64,000 nucleotides of DNA, from the NCBI GenBank assembly GCA_973895155.1, contig OZ316898.1, forward strand, positions 3,472,001-3,536,000, in the 5' to 3' direction. The stretch is from Marsupella aquatica (Eukaryota > Marchantiophyta). Each line of letters opens with the position of its first letter. The stretch's first letter is position 1. A program made the position numbers and the translations under genes. Positions 35,721 to 47,684 of the stretch are shown here, one piece after another. Under the pieces are notes generated by a model. It worked only from the letters and a program-made list of their open reading frames with translations. It did no database searches and was not told the DNA's origin.

Positions 35721-37570
35721 ATTGGGGCTATTGGTTGTCCATTGTGCTGCCCAAGGTCCTCAAATTTGTGTAATGCAGCCACCAAAGGTCCATGGGCTGC
35801 TTGGAGCCGTTGTACCACCTCTGGTTGATGATCCACGTTGATGGAAAGTGCTGCTATATGTGTAGCAGCATGTGTAGCAACCACCTCATCATCATCCTCC
35901 TCAATCCAATCCTGCAATGGGTGGTTGATGGAGGTAGCTGTGTGCACTGCTTTCAACACACAGTGGTGAGCCATAGGTGTATGAGCACCATGCAAATCAA
36001 GTGGAATATAGCCCAAGTGTGAGCCATCCGTATGCCAATCAACTCTATAGTATGCATGCTCATGCCAGTTGTCAATGGTAAAACCTGGTGGGAACAAAGC
36101 CTCCTGGCCAATGAGCATATCATACGTAGTGGCATTGGTAACTAAACATCTGACTGGGAAATGCAATTCCTGATCTGTACCTCCATTAAAAGTGAGAGTG
36201 AGTAAAGTAGAACTCTCACCCAGCACATCCTCCACAGTGCCACTAGCAGTCCGAATGTGTCACCTGGATTGTTGTAAATGATCAGTCAGCAGTCTCATCT
36301 TCTTGGCAAACTGAATGCCCAATATCACTGGTTGAGCGCCTGTGTCTAGCATGACCACCTGAGGAGTGTGACCCTCCAACTTGACCGCCGAATTCCTGTT
36401 GTCAACAATGGCAATGGTGGTGGAAACTAAAGTCTTGTCGCTAGGCACCACTTTTGGCAAATGATGAGGTACCTTGTGAAGGGAGTTAGTGTCCACAATC
36501 TTTCCACTCAACAGCATAGCCAAGAAAGATGGAGCAGCATGACCAGAATCAAGTGTAGCTCTAGTCACACAATCTGCAGCAATACTATCATCTCTACCAC
36601 TAGAAATTGGTACTGGTATAGCCAAACCAGTGGAAGCATGTAATGGAGAAGAAGAAAGTCCAGTATGTATAGGAGATTGGACCTCCAAAACCGGTGGCAT
36701 AGGGGCTGATGAAGAATGCAGTGAGCCCTCTAGCGCTCTCATGACAACTCTAGCATCCAGCTGTAAGTCATGGCAACTGAAAAGTGGAATTGTAAGAATC
36801 CTTTGTGCCATATCGGAGGTGAAATGCTCAAGCAGCTCAGGAGAAACAACTCCATGTGAAATATCAGCAGCACCTGGTGGAATGGATGTAGTTGCAGCTC
36901 CCTCCCCCCTCGCCAACAAGGTGCGCTCTTCAGCAAGCGTGAGTGGCTGAAAAGATTGGGGCATGACAGCCCAAGCTCCCCTAGCTCTAGTCATAGGATC
37001 GGCAGCAAGACCATCAGCCTGTACAATGCGGCGTGTGGGAACAGTACGGGAGGCAGCACTAGCCTGCTGGTAAGCAAGATAGGATGGGCAGAATGAATCT
37101 GAAAATTCTGCTGTAAGGCCAGGCTGTGTAGCAGAGGACAACACACATTCACCCATATGAGCATCAAATGGCAAGCCATAGAAAGAGCGAGGTAGAGGTT
37201 CTGAACTATCAGTGGTGCCTGGGCCAGGGATGGGTTGCACGTGACCAGCTGGTTGAGAAGGACCAGCAGAGGCAGTTGACTTGCCTTTGATGTGGGCAAG
37301 TTGGGCACGTAGGGACTCAACCTCATGAGTCAGAGATTGGAGTTGAGTTGCCTGTGCGTTGTGAGCCTCCTTCTGAGCTGGTTGCTTCTGTTGCTGCTTG
37401 GGCGATTTGTTGGCACCGGGTGCTTTGCCACTTGAAGGAGGAGCAACTGAGGCAATAGAAGTCCTCCTAGCTGGTGGGGGAGTGAAAGTAGGAAGAGGAT
37501 GAGGGGCCTGCTGTCTTAGCTGCTTCCTCTCTGGGAATTTGGCAAAACAAACTGCCTCCAAGTGACCCAC
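35720..37570 (-). pseudogene. Retrotransposon linker and aspartic protease region
   Basis: A long open stretch downstream of gag, rich in Gln, Pro, Ser and Ala. The motif VVMLDTGAQPVILG lies at about 36313-36357. It is the active-site D-T-G of retroviral-type aspartic proteases with the usual hydrophobic flank. An in-frame TGA at 36260 interrupts it. Reading then continues in the same frame through a protease-like C-terminal part (TTYDMLIGQEAL, about 36106-36141) and an acidic linker that runs directly into the methyltransferase domain without a separate start. The two domains would therefore have been made as one polyprotein. Confidence 0.7.
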
Positions 37571-38797
37571 TTTCCCGCAAAAATCACAAGATAGGTCCTC
37601 AGCAACAATATCACATTCATTAGCCTTGTGATTGGGTTACCACAGTAGTTGCAAGATGGTAGCATAAAAGCAGCATGGGCTGGCTTGGTCTTGGAACCAT
37701 ACTGTGGCACATGGGAAGGGGTGGCCAGTGTAGGGGCAGCAGCCTGGTACCTGGATCGCGATGGACGCGCAATACTGGCCTCATAATGTGCATGGGCCAA
37801 CTCAAGTTTCTCAGCAGTGTCATAGACATTAAGCAGGGTGTAGCTATCTCCAAACTCTGAGAATACTTGCTGCAACACTTGCCAATGGAGAGTTGGTGTG
37901 CCCTCCAATGCGCGAAGATAGCGATGAGCAGCTTCCAGGTCAGTGATGCTCTGGGTGTCCTCCTACAGCTTGAGAAGCCGGCGATACATCATCTTTAATG
38001 TTTCATCGCGCTGCCTCACAAAGGTGGCCAACTGCATGATTTTGTCAGCACTCTTGATTGGGAATTCCAATTCAAGAACCTGGAAAAACTCAGCCACTGG
38101 ATCAGCAAAGGCAGGGGAATCAATGGTGGGAGAAATGCCTGATGTAGCTTGTGCCAAGACAGTGGGAGTAACTGGTGTAGTGGTGGGAATTGGAGTAGGA
38201 GGGGATATATGTGGCAGGAGCAGCAACATGGGCTGCAATGGCATTCTGTAATGCCAGTTGTAAGGCAGCCGCAATTGCAGTGGCATAGGCAGGGTTAGGC
38301 AATTGTGTGACAGCAAGCAGCCATTGAGAATGCTGCTCATACACATCCAAAGCCTCGTGGTGCACATACCTGGCTAGCTACTTAAATGCAAAAGCATTTG
38401 TGAAATTGCTGCCATACTTCAACTCCAATTCATAAATGACAATGTAGAAAGTGGATTTGAACTCACGCAAAGAAATAGTGCCTGGCCGCCTGCTGAAGCG
38501 TTTAATGCGTCTAGATGAGTGGCTAACGTCCATGCTGTATGTTGGTGAAGTAGGAACAACCACGGATGCAGAAGGGGTAAATGGCAATGAAGTTATAACA
38601 GGCTTTGGAGTAGTGGTGAAGCGACCGGCAAATTGAGCAGAAGGATTGCGTGGTGTGGGTGCTATTGCTGTTTGCGGACGTCGTTGAAATTGCCGAGATT
38701 CCAATGAAATTGGCACCAATGGTCGTGGATCACTCCGTAAATGGTACCTGGGTGTCGGTGGCGATGTGCTGCTACCTCCCGGCTTGTCTGCTGACAT
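37518..38797 (-). pseudogene. Retrotransposon gag with two zinc knuckles
   Basis: Starts at the ATG at 38797 with a Pro/Ser/Arg-rich N-terminus. The gag core carries LELEFPIKSADKIMQLATFV, RDETLKMMYRRLL, EGTPTLHWQVLQQVF and EKLELAHAHYEA. Two CCHC-like knuckles follow, beginning CNYCGN and CDFCGKVGHLEAVC. Breaks: a stop at 38378, a frame change near 38210, a stop at 37963 and a frame change between the two knuckles near 37600. The gag protein would coat the element RNA. Confidence 0.8.
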
Positions 38798-39744
38798 ACT
38801 GTGTTGCAATCCCAAATGTACCGACAAGGTGCAAATGTGTAAACACATAGAAAAACTGTCACCGTAAAAAAACTGTCGGAGAAAATTTACTTTTAAAAAT
38901 GCAAATTTAGCCCCTTGTGCGTGTGCTGATGTATATGCCAAATTGACCGTCTGATGAATATGCCAGGCCCTCAACTTTATGCAGATGACACGTGGCGGCA
39001 GCAAAGAAATCCGGAAAAATGGGCCCTTAAAAACGTAAACCTAGGGCCCCCTTAAGTGTATACATGGGGCCCTTTCAAATGTATAAACATGGGGCCCGGT
39101 TAAGTGTATACATCGGGCCCCGATGTGGACCCAGGAACTAGCAAGCACGACGGAAAAGAGACCGGGCGCGCGTCGGCAGCGAAATTGGCCACAAAGGAAT
39201 CGGCCGAGTGTGTAAACACACTCTGGGCACGGCGCCCTATGCACAGGCAGCCTGCGGAGGCCCTATGCAAGTCGTTGCGAGGCGGAAGGAAAGACGACTG
39301 CCGAAAAGAAAAGAGAGACCCAAAAATAAAAGGCGTATTACGAGGCGAAAAGGAGGCAAGGCAAAAGAAACCGGGCCAAACCAGGCCCCCTTAATGGCAT
39401 GAGCCCTCCCATAGGGCTTCGTGCCCCACCTTAAGAGCTTCCAAAGGGAAGCTACGAGCTCCCCCTCCCCTCCTTAATGAAATTGGGCCTCGTGCCCTGG
39501 TGACAGTATTCCCCAGAGAAGGGAGCCCAGTTTGAAGTGATGGGCAACTTGCCGAGTTGCCCGGCACGTAAACTCGGCATTTGCCAGACCAAAATGCCTC
39601 TATTTGACGCATATTCAATCTTATTCCCCGGCCCGGCCCAAACTCTTCCCGGCCTTGTCCCGGACGCTACCACCCTTCCCGGCAACCAGCCCGGCCCGGC
39701 CCGGCCCGGCCGGCCCCTCCACGGACCCGGCAACCAGCAGCTGG

Positions 39745-40190
39745 GGGCGGGAAGGGGCAGGCCGGATCCGGGTCCGGGTGGGAGGAGGGGAGGGGAGAGC
39801 AGGGTCCGGGTGGGGGGAGGGGAGGGGAGGAGGGGAGGGCCGGGTCCAGGTGGGGGGAGGGGAGGGGGGGGGAGGGTGAGGAGGCCTGGGTCCGGGGAGG
39901 GGAGGGGAGGGGAGGGGAGGGCCGGGCCGGGTCCAGGTGAGGGGAGGGTGAGGAGGGCCGGGTGAGGAGGGGAGGCCGGGACCGGGAGCCGGGGGATGTC
40001 CAAGCCGGGACCGCAGGCCGGGAGATGTGGGAGCAGGGACCGCCGGGGGCCGGGGGATGTGCTCGGGCCAGGACCGGGGACCGGGGCCGGGACGGAGGAA
40101 ACAAAAGGGAAACAAGACCGGGTGATGGGGCCGGGAGGTCATGGCCGGGCCAGGCCGGGACCGGGGGAGCGAGACCGGGAGAGGCCGGGT
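39745..40190 (+). repeat. G-rich, G-quadruplex-prone tandem block
   Basis: Repeated GGGTCCGGGTGGGGGGAGG followed by GGAGGGGAGG units and then GGGACCGGGGGCCGGG units. G runs of 3-8 are spaced by 1-4 bases on the plus strand for about 450 bp. The proline-rich open frames on the minus strand are a by-product of this composition. Confidence 0.85.
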
Positions 40191-40817
40191 GTCGACTTGC
40201 CGGTTGACGGCCTCGGAAGGGTCTATTTGCCGGGCAAGTCCAAACCGGGGAAGGGAGTCGATGTACTCTCCCCCCTTTCTTTAATGCTGACAGTGGGCTC
40301 CGTGCCCTGCAGGGGGACTCCCGAAGAAGGGAGTCGTATGTGAACTCCTCCTCCCCCTCCTTTTAATGCAACATAGGGCCTCGTGCCCACTCCTTGCGCT
40401 CCTGCCTTGGCCTGGGGCAATAATCTACTCCCGAGTGAGGGAGTTCGAATTGTACTCCCCTTCCCTGCTTTAATTGTTGCTTAGGGCCTCGTGCCCTCTC
40501 CTGCACTCCTGCCTTGGTTCCCCCTCCTCCCTGCTTTAATTACTCCATAGGGCTTCGTGCCCTCCATCCCCTCTTGCTTGCAGGACAAAAAGTAAGGGAG
40601 TCGCTCCCCCTCCCTTGGCTGCTTTAATTGCTGGCACAAATCAAGTTGCAGCTGAAGCGAGGCAGGAGCAATAGAAGTGAGGCGAGAAAAACAGGCTCGT
40701 GGCCCTATGCAGTCGGGAAGTAGTCGCGCGCGGTGGCCGAGGCAGTCCGGTGAGGGTCATGCGGCAGCCGTGGCCGGAAATGGCCATAAAAATTAACAAA
40801 AAAGGGGCCCGACGGGA

Positions 40818-40853
40818 GTGTTATGTGTATACACTTAAGTATACACATAACAC
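40818..40853. repeat. 15-bp perfect inverted repeat, 6-base loop
   Basis: GTGTTATGTGTATAC, then ACTTAA, then GTATACACATAAC AC (the exact reverse complement of the first arm). It begins TGTTATG on the minus strand, so it could mark the outer end of the retrotransposon LTR. The TTAAGTGTATACA core is shared with 39050 and 39100. Confidence 0.85.
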
Positions 40854-41260
40854 CACACTAAACCCATAGTTTTGAAGCCTTGTTCCAATGTCTATCGAGG
40901 AAATTGCAACGGCTTAACCAAAAATCATCAAAATTGCCACGAGCAATCTTCTTCCCTGCACCGCTAACTCGACAGTTCTTGAATAAAAGGCATAAGAGAA
41001 ACAAGCATACTGAAATCAAATCGAAACCGGCAAGATGCCAAGATCGGCCGGGAGCATCTAACGAATCACTGTGTGAATCCTGTGTACGGAACCGACGAGC
41101 ACTGTCTGAGCTCTGTCAACAGCGATTCAAGAAGAACTAAAAACTAACAAAGAAAGACATGCCCTAAGTAAACAAAGTCCTGGCGTCTCACTAACAAGCG
41201 TGTTTGCTTCAAGAACGCCTGGAATTTTCTATAAGAACATGTCGCTAACTCAAGTAGTAC

Positions 41261-42175
41261 ACTAGCCCTAACTACATACCTAGCGGGCATGCGAGGGACA
41301 TGCCGATGTGCACAAGAGACACTGTCCCTCGGCATGACATTGATGAGAGAAAAAGATGTTGAGGCGAATTGAAGAAAAAGTTGTCAATGAGAGAAAAAGA
41401 TGTTGAGGTGAGGAAAATAAGACAAAGTGAAAAAAAAATGTTGAGGAGAGAAAGGATGGCAAGATGAGAACTTGGGGATATTACTTCCACAAAATGGCAC
41501 ATCACATGCAATGAAAGATAAGGTCATTTTATTGGTTCTAAGGGAAAATTTAATAATTTTTGCATGAAAGCAATAGGGTCTTTTAAATTAAATTTTGAGA
41601 CTTATAAGAACATTAGGGTCATTTTAATCAATTTTTTTGAATATTCTAACTTTTTAGGAGCTAAAAATAATTTTCTTTCTTACATTTTAGGGGGTCTAAG
41701 GCCTAAAAATGTCATAGGTGATGGGGAGGTCTCCATATAGTGAGACCCCCAAGGGTGAGGAAAACAAGTCGAGGAGAGAAAAGATGTCATGGTGAGGTAA
41801 AGAACACAAAAAATGCACATGCATTGCATAGAGGATGTTGAGATGAAGAAAAGATGTTGAAAGGAGAAAAAAATGTGAAGGTGAGGCAAAGTTGTTGAGC
41901 AAACACAAAAATGCAGACAAACTCATTCCCTATGCGCCGCAAAAAAGATGTTGCATAAAAATGTCATTGTTTGATGGTGTTTGTTATTGTCACAAAAATG
42001 CTGGCGTCTTGGTCATTATTATGAACATGTTATTGTTGAGGAGGATGAAGGTGAAAACATGGAGATGCAAAGGTGGGTGACAGTGGCCATTACATCATGG
42101 AGTTGTAGCATGATCACCCAAAAAAATGATACAATTTTTATTAAAATGAAAATTATTAATATGTTAAATACATGA
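41261..42175 (-). mobile_element. Second copy of the Helitron-like/minisatellite element
   Basis: Begins with ACTAGCCC (CTAGT on the minus strand). It continues with GATGTTGAGGTGAGGAAA units at about 41340-41470 and 41760-41890. It shares with 63780-64000 a unique tail: AAAGAACACAAAAAATGC, CAAACTCATTCYCTATGCGCC and TGTTGCATAAAAA. A stretch at 41470-41760 without the repeat interrupts it. No protein is encoded. Confidence 0.5.
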
Positions 42176-45100
42176 ATATATACACACTTATTTTTTTTTA
42201 AATGTGGGGCAGGAAAATACAAAATTATCTCACTTTATCCCCTCCATGTTTTTCCCTACCCTTTTCATTCTCCTCTTCCTCAGTTTTTGTTCATTTTTTC
42301 CTTTATTTGGTCCTCCCCCTTTTATCCTCCATGCCAATTTCTAGCTACCTTCTCCCTCATCTTTGGATAGTGTTTTGTCTATATCTTTATGAGAGTATAA
42401 TGATTACCCTTGTAGAGTTGTAATTCCCATGGGAGAGTAAGGAGGACTTTACAAGACGTTGGGGGCACTTGGGAGTTTTTTTTCACCAAAGCAAACTGGA
42501 GGGCCATTGCACACTTGGGAGTTTTTTTCACCAAAGCAAACTGGAGGGCCATTGCACACCCTAACTATAGTGTCAAGGGGCTAAAAGTATTTTTTGAATC
42601 CTTTTATTGCCCCCAAGGTCTTCTAAAGCCAAGTGAAGCCAATGGTGCCAGATTAATTGACTAAAAGACAGATTGAGGACCCACTCCACCTGAATGTCAC
42701 GTAATCTTTGGTTAAAGTCTTTGTAAATGTGAGAAAAGAAGATCTTATGAGGGACTTGTGGGTCCCTTTTTAATGCAAATGACTTAAAATAGAATGGACC
42801 AGGAGGCCAAAAGAAGAGACCACCAAGAGAGGTAGTCTAAAATCTAGGACAAAAGAGTGCTCCACATAAGCAAAAATTGGGCCCCACTACATTCCATGTA
42901 GGGTTGGTAACAGGTTCGGTTGAAAGTGCCCCAAACGTTTTGTAAAGAAAACAGCAGCAGCTTCTCCCATATGGATGGCTCTGATCAGATCTTGGAGAAA
43001 AAAAATGGGGAAACTGCCCCCAACGTCCCTAAGAACATTCTAGACTTCTAGTGCAATTGTTCTTGTTCTCATGTAGTCTATTGCAATGTCATTATGTGTT
43101 TATGTGTACCTTGGCCAAGGAACCATAGAGAGTGGAACTATTTCATACATCCCTTCCTATTATTAATTAATAATCAACGGTTTCACAAAATCCCCCAAAT
43201 GATCTATCGGCTTTCGTCATTCAATCCTGCCCAAAATACATTTTGTAACTGAAAGAAGGACAAAAATGAGTGGGATTCAATATTATAGATATAGATTAGA
43301 AACATATGTGAATGCGACAACATATGTGAAGGCAAGGCAACAATATGTAAATTTTGTGATGTGGTTGGTGAGATATGTTATGTGTGATCCCGGCCATACA
43401 ATTGTTGTGATCATGTTCAGTAATTTGTGCGTTGCACATAGAAATTGGAGATACGAGATAGCGGCCATTGCATCATAGAGTCCAAGCTAGCACAATCAAG
43501 TGACTCGGAAAACATGCTATTTTAAGTTTTACATTTTTAAAGAAATAAGTATTTTCTACATTCTATTTATATTCAAAAGTCTCTCAAATTAATTATTCAA
43601 GCTTTGTAAATATAAATATAAATATAAATATAAATAAATTAAATTAAATTTAAAAAAATTAATCTCGGGCAGGTGTGGGCAGGCTAAAGGGAAACTTGAG
43701 CAGGCATCTGTTTATGTGGGGTGTATGGATAGATCTGTCAGTGTAAAAAAAACAATGTTCTGATGAAGGTTCAATATTGGTTCCCACTTTTTATCAGTTT
43801 ACAAACGCGCAATCCCCACTTGTTTGGGGGGATAGGATATTATTTATTAGTGGCAGTGACAAAAAGCCTTTGTTGTGGACTAGGTAAATAAATATTTTGA
43901 GTTGAACCAAATGAATGATTCTTTTGTGTTTTGTTGCCAATTGCAATGGTGCTACCACTGTCAACAACATTGTCTGGAAAATTAGATGGAATGGTCATGA
44001 AGGGCAAGGATGCTATCACACAACAAGGGAGAATTGGGTAGCAAGGGACAAAATTGGGCAGCTAGCAAAAAGGGATAAGGGAAAGAGACTAGGCAAAATG
44101 GGGGCAACACAAAAATTTGGACATCAAGTAAATTTGACATTAAAAAGACAACGAACATATGTCAGAAATGACATCTCTAAGGCACCTCATTACCAGGTGT
44201 GAAAATAACCTGGGTTGGGAGAGAAACAAACCAAAGCTTTTCAGTTAATTGCCATTTTTAGTAACTTTTGAAACAAAGTCAAAAAGTCAATTTTATTATG
44301 GGTCATTCGGAAAAGTAGACTTTGCACTAATACATCACTGCACCATCTGTGCTAGTTAATATTTTATATTGCACACTAGGACTAGTAATCAACTTGTTAA
44401 TACCTAATGGGCACTTTGGGTGCATGTTACATTTGACATACATTTTCACTGCTCGGTCTCACAAATTAAATAAGAAAATTCTTAGAAGCACTCTCAATAC
44501 ACTCATAATTTTGTAAATTAGGGCTTTATCCCTGGTTGAGGCTTGTAGAAAATTGAGGCTTCACACCAAGTGACTAATTGATCCTATCATGTCATCCTCG
44601 TGGTCAATAGCTACAGGCCCGTGAACAAAGCACACCTTTCACCTACCATCATTTGTAGGATAGTTGAATTGACGTCCCTTCCTTGTGATCAAGAAGTCAA
44701 AACAACAATCTAGAATATTCCTAGCCACAAATTTCACTCAGGCCATCATATCATCCAGAAAACATAATTTGTTCAAAGGGTTCATACGAAGCTCAAATCT
44801 TTGTCTTATTTTGAATCTCAGAAAATTGGTCATTAAAGAGACTCTCTGATTAAGACATGATAGGTTCCATTAATGTGACCAGGGGCCTCATATTGGTGAG
44901 TTTACCTACAAAATGAATCATCAAAACTATGACCTATGTTCATTCTTAAACAATTGTGGCAAATTGCCTTCCATTTAAACATGATAAACAAGCGACCTTT
45001 GTCGAATCTTCAATTGAGCTAACGAGTTGTGTCTCTTCAACCAACCAATGATAAAATGAATAAAACTCATTTGTGTGACCAACATCCATTTTTTGGAATA

Positions 45101-45459
45101 GTCAACCCTTGCTGCTCTTGGGAATAGTATGTGGTAGATTGTGCTAGGCACCGGGCTAGGCATTTACTCTTGGGTCTAAAGATACTATAGTATTGTAGTC
45201 TAACCATACTCAAGTACTTAATTAAGGTTAGAGACTAGGTTAGAGATACTACTACTATATTCACTAGCATGACTTAGCTTGTGTGTGAACTTAAAGCCTC
45301 ATTGCTATGGAGCCATCAAGAGATAGGGAGAGCTTAGTCTATTGACAATTGGTATGAATGATGAGCCTACTAGAGCAAAACTTTCTTGTGTGTTCCTGTG
45401 GTTGCACACTATAGATTACATTGGACACATTTTATTTTATTAGAATTCAAAGCTCAGGA
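42176..45459. other. Intergenic, no gene seen
   Basis: AT-rich sequence without a supportable reading frame. It holds a two-copy direct repeat of 46 bp at 42466-42560 (CACTTGGGAGTTTTTTT, CAAACTGGAGGGCCATTGCA) and a (TAAATA)n microsatellite at about 43610-43640. At about 43425 TTTGTGCGTTGCACA matches the hairpin of the Helitron-like ends without a CTRRT. Confidence 0.5.
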
Positions 45460-46200
45460 CCTTCCTTTGTGGTGTGTTTTCCAACCCTCTAACCACCAAA
45501 ACTACCGTCAACGTGCCGTCTAATACTGATTTTTGGCTTGCTAATAGCCGCTAACCTTTTGCTTTTCCTCAGCAAGCCAAAAATCAGTATTTCTATATAT
45601 TGTTGGCTTGCTGAGGAAAACTTATGTGTTAAGTCTCTTTAGCCACCCATGTTGGAGCAATTCTTTCATTGGACTTGTGAGCAACTGTTGTGCCAACACT
45701 TTACTTTCCTCTTTGACTTAATCAAGTATTCCGCCCCGGGAATATACCCATTGGCTTAACTTCTCAAGCCCGCTAAGGGTATTCCTCATACTACACAACT
45801 CACCCTTCACCAAAAAGCACTCTCAATATCTCACGTTTGGTGGGGCAAATTAGACTCAAGGCGATGTGACGAGTCATACTTTGCTCACTAGTTCTACTCA
45901 TACTAGTGCAGGAAATAACTCACATTAATTCTTGGTCCAGGAAATACTTGCAAGGACTTGCCAATTAACTAAACCAACACAGGCAGCTAACTCAACTCAA
46001 GTGATTACTCATAAATTCAAGACACTGCTGTTTACTAATACCAAACATTCAAGATTTAGCCAAGAGTTTTCCTAACTCAAGTGATTCAGATCATTGATGC
46101 ACAAAAGGCTCAACTAATAAAAAGACCCAACATCCACACTACAAAGGTTTTTATCCTTGCATCAATTCAGCTGGGGGTTCAGTCCCAATGATCCGAGAAC
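45460..46200 (+). repeat. About 700-bp dispersed repeat, copy A
   Basis: Homologous along its length to 49250-49960 on the same strand. Shared blocks include GTGGTGTGTTTTCMAA, CTCTAACCACYRAAACTACC, TTCTTTCATTGGACTTGTGA, TATTCCGCCCCKGGAAT, TTTGCTCACTAGTTC, TTTAGCCAAGAG and CATGATCCG-like ends. It could be a pair of old LTRs or two insertions of one non-coding element. Copy A alone carries the foldback at 45522-45621. Confidence 0.7.
45522..45621. repeat. Overlapping perfect inverted repeats (foldback)
   Basis: AATACTGATTTTTGGCTTGC T at 45522-45542 is exactly reverse-complementary to 45571-45591. In addition TTTTCCTCAGCAAGCCAA at 45563-45580 is exactly reverse-complementary to 45604-45621. The middle arm can thus pair with either neighbour. 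Confidence 0.9.
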
Positions 46201-46630
46201 ATCCAAACTACCTAACATGCATCAAAAGGCTCAACTTGGAACAATGAGGCCTCATTCTCCAAGATATGTTACCCCTTCCTTGGCACAACAAGTTTAGTGT
46301 CTAGCTAGTTGAATGATTGATTAAGTTGAAAATTAAAAGAATTGTGGTGGGACTATGAATCGTGAAGAAACTTATATCAAGATCGGTAAAGTAAATGCAA
46401 AAGAGTAGGTTAGGGACAACTATCTCCCCAGCCTGGATTCATGAGAACTCACCTGTTCTTTTGCTATTCAAGCTAAATGATGCATTACTTTACATTTTGA
46501 AAGAAATCTTCATCCTAAAGGTCGTATCTATAATTATATGACATTATCGGACGGAAGCTTCTTATGATGCTAATGATTTGATTACCATTTTTGCATGTTT
46601 ACAATATTTATATATATATATATATACTAT

Positions 46631-46836
46631 TGTTGTTACCCAAAGGTTAGGTGAACATCCAACCTATTGAGGGGATTGAGGCGAGGATTGAGGTAGTTGT
46701 ACTATAACTACCACTACATGTATACCTAGAGAGGTATTAGTAAACCCTCTATGAATGGATGAACTTTAGTTGTTGGTGGACATAACAATTTTCTCTCCTA
46801 AGAATTCTCTCCACCTCTCAACACGTTATCAGCACA
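46631..46836 (+). mobile_element. Possible short LTR with adjoining primer-binding-like site
   Basis: The segment 46631-46823 starts TGTTG and ends CAACA. It is directly followed by CGTTATCAGCAC, complementary to the anticodon-arm sequence GTGCTGATAACG as found in many isoleucine tRNAs. That arrangement (LTR of about 193 bp, then a site matching an internal tRNA stretch) would fit a small LTR element or TRIM. No second LTR or coding region was found, so it may be a fragment. Confidence 0.35.
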
Positions 46837-47684
46837 TACCTCTCCCACGAGCAACTTTCTTTGAGAAAAAGGCCACATTCACATTAAATGTTCATAGATT
46901 TGACACATTTATTTCTCAATGGGGTAGGAGGAGAATACGTTGAGAGATAGATTTCTCGTTCTTTTTATTGTTGTGTTGCCCATTCTACCGCCCATTGCCC
47001 ATTCTATTGCCCATTCTGCCCACCATTGTTGTGTTGCCCATTGTTGCAAGGCTATGGACAATTGGGAGATTTTCTTCTAGGAAATGCAAACGAGGGCCAG
47101 CCGAAGAATGCGAGGAAGAATGAATTTTGGAACTTGAATTTGGCTCAATGAGGAGTTAGGAAATAAGGAATAATTGATTAGATGTGCCTAAAGAGACAAT
47201 ATGAGGAGAAAGAACGTTGATGATTGACAATTCTTCCCCCCAACCAAATCCTTTGATACCCTTCGCTTGACTGTGATGGATGCACAGAGCAATGCTATGC
47301 AAACTTGGAACTATCAGCCAAATCTTCAAGGTGAGATTGGTATTGACAATATGTGGACCACACAATTCAAATTGATCCCTCGGGAGACCCTAAACAGACC
47401 CGCACAACGCCAAGTATAAAATGGATAACAGTTATAACAGATTCAGTGGTTCACATATACGCTCTCCAAGCTACTTTCACAATTTGAAACTCGCTCTCAA
47501 ACATCAGGGCAATTGAAGCACTTACAACCTGAGATTGAAGCATATGGGCGTGAGTGCGATAGTAACAGCAAAGGTATTGGGGGAACAAAATTAGGGAGGA
47601 GTTCTTTTATTGTAAGTTGATTGAGAAGGGCTGCAGCACATGTGACTCGCTACTACCTCTCAAAAGCAGAATATACTTTGGTTA

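Larger units (their letters stand above)
31116..38797 (-). mobile_element. Ty3/gypsy-type LTR retrotransposon with DNA methyltransferase and PHD finger, decayed
   Basis: Internal region of about 7.7 kb on the minus strand. Domain order is gag with zinc knuckles, aspartic protease, cytosine-C5 methyltransferase, reverse transcriptase, RNase H, integrase and a PHD finger. RT-RH before INT places it with Ty3/gypsy elements. Reading is broken by stops (near 38378, 37963, 36260, 35519, 34907) and by frameshifts in gag (near 38210 and 37600), in the methyltransferase (near 35500 and 35240), in RT (near 33900 and 33482) and after the integrase core (near 31850). It is therefore not functional. A 287-bp MITE is inserted at 34183. 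A purine-rich stretch TCTGGGGGGA at about 31074-31085, just after the last domain, could be the polypurine tract. I could not match a pair of LTRs; the 3' side abuts the Helitron-like minisatellite. Confidence 0.9.
38798..40853 (-). other. Upstream flank of the retrotransposon, probable 5' LTR/leader
   Basis: Non-coding relative to gag. Near 39046-39120 three tandem units of GGGCCC with TTAAGTGTATACAT-type text occur. At 39414-40562 the motif GGGCYYCGTGCCC appears six times. At 39745-40190 there is a G-rich block. At 40818-40853 there is a 15-bp perfect hairpin. If this is one LTR plus leader it is very long, and no matching 3' copy is in the window, so the LTR call is only a proposal. From 40860 to 41150 lies unique sequence without a supportable gene. 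Confidence 0.4.

Noticed and set aside
39452-40343. Proline- or glycine-rich open frames of 100-180 codons
   Set aside because: They arise from the simple G-rich/C-rich repeat and have no domain content.
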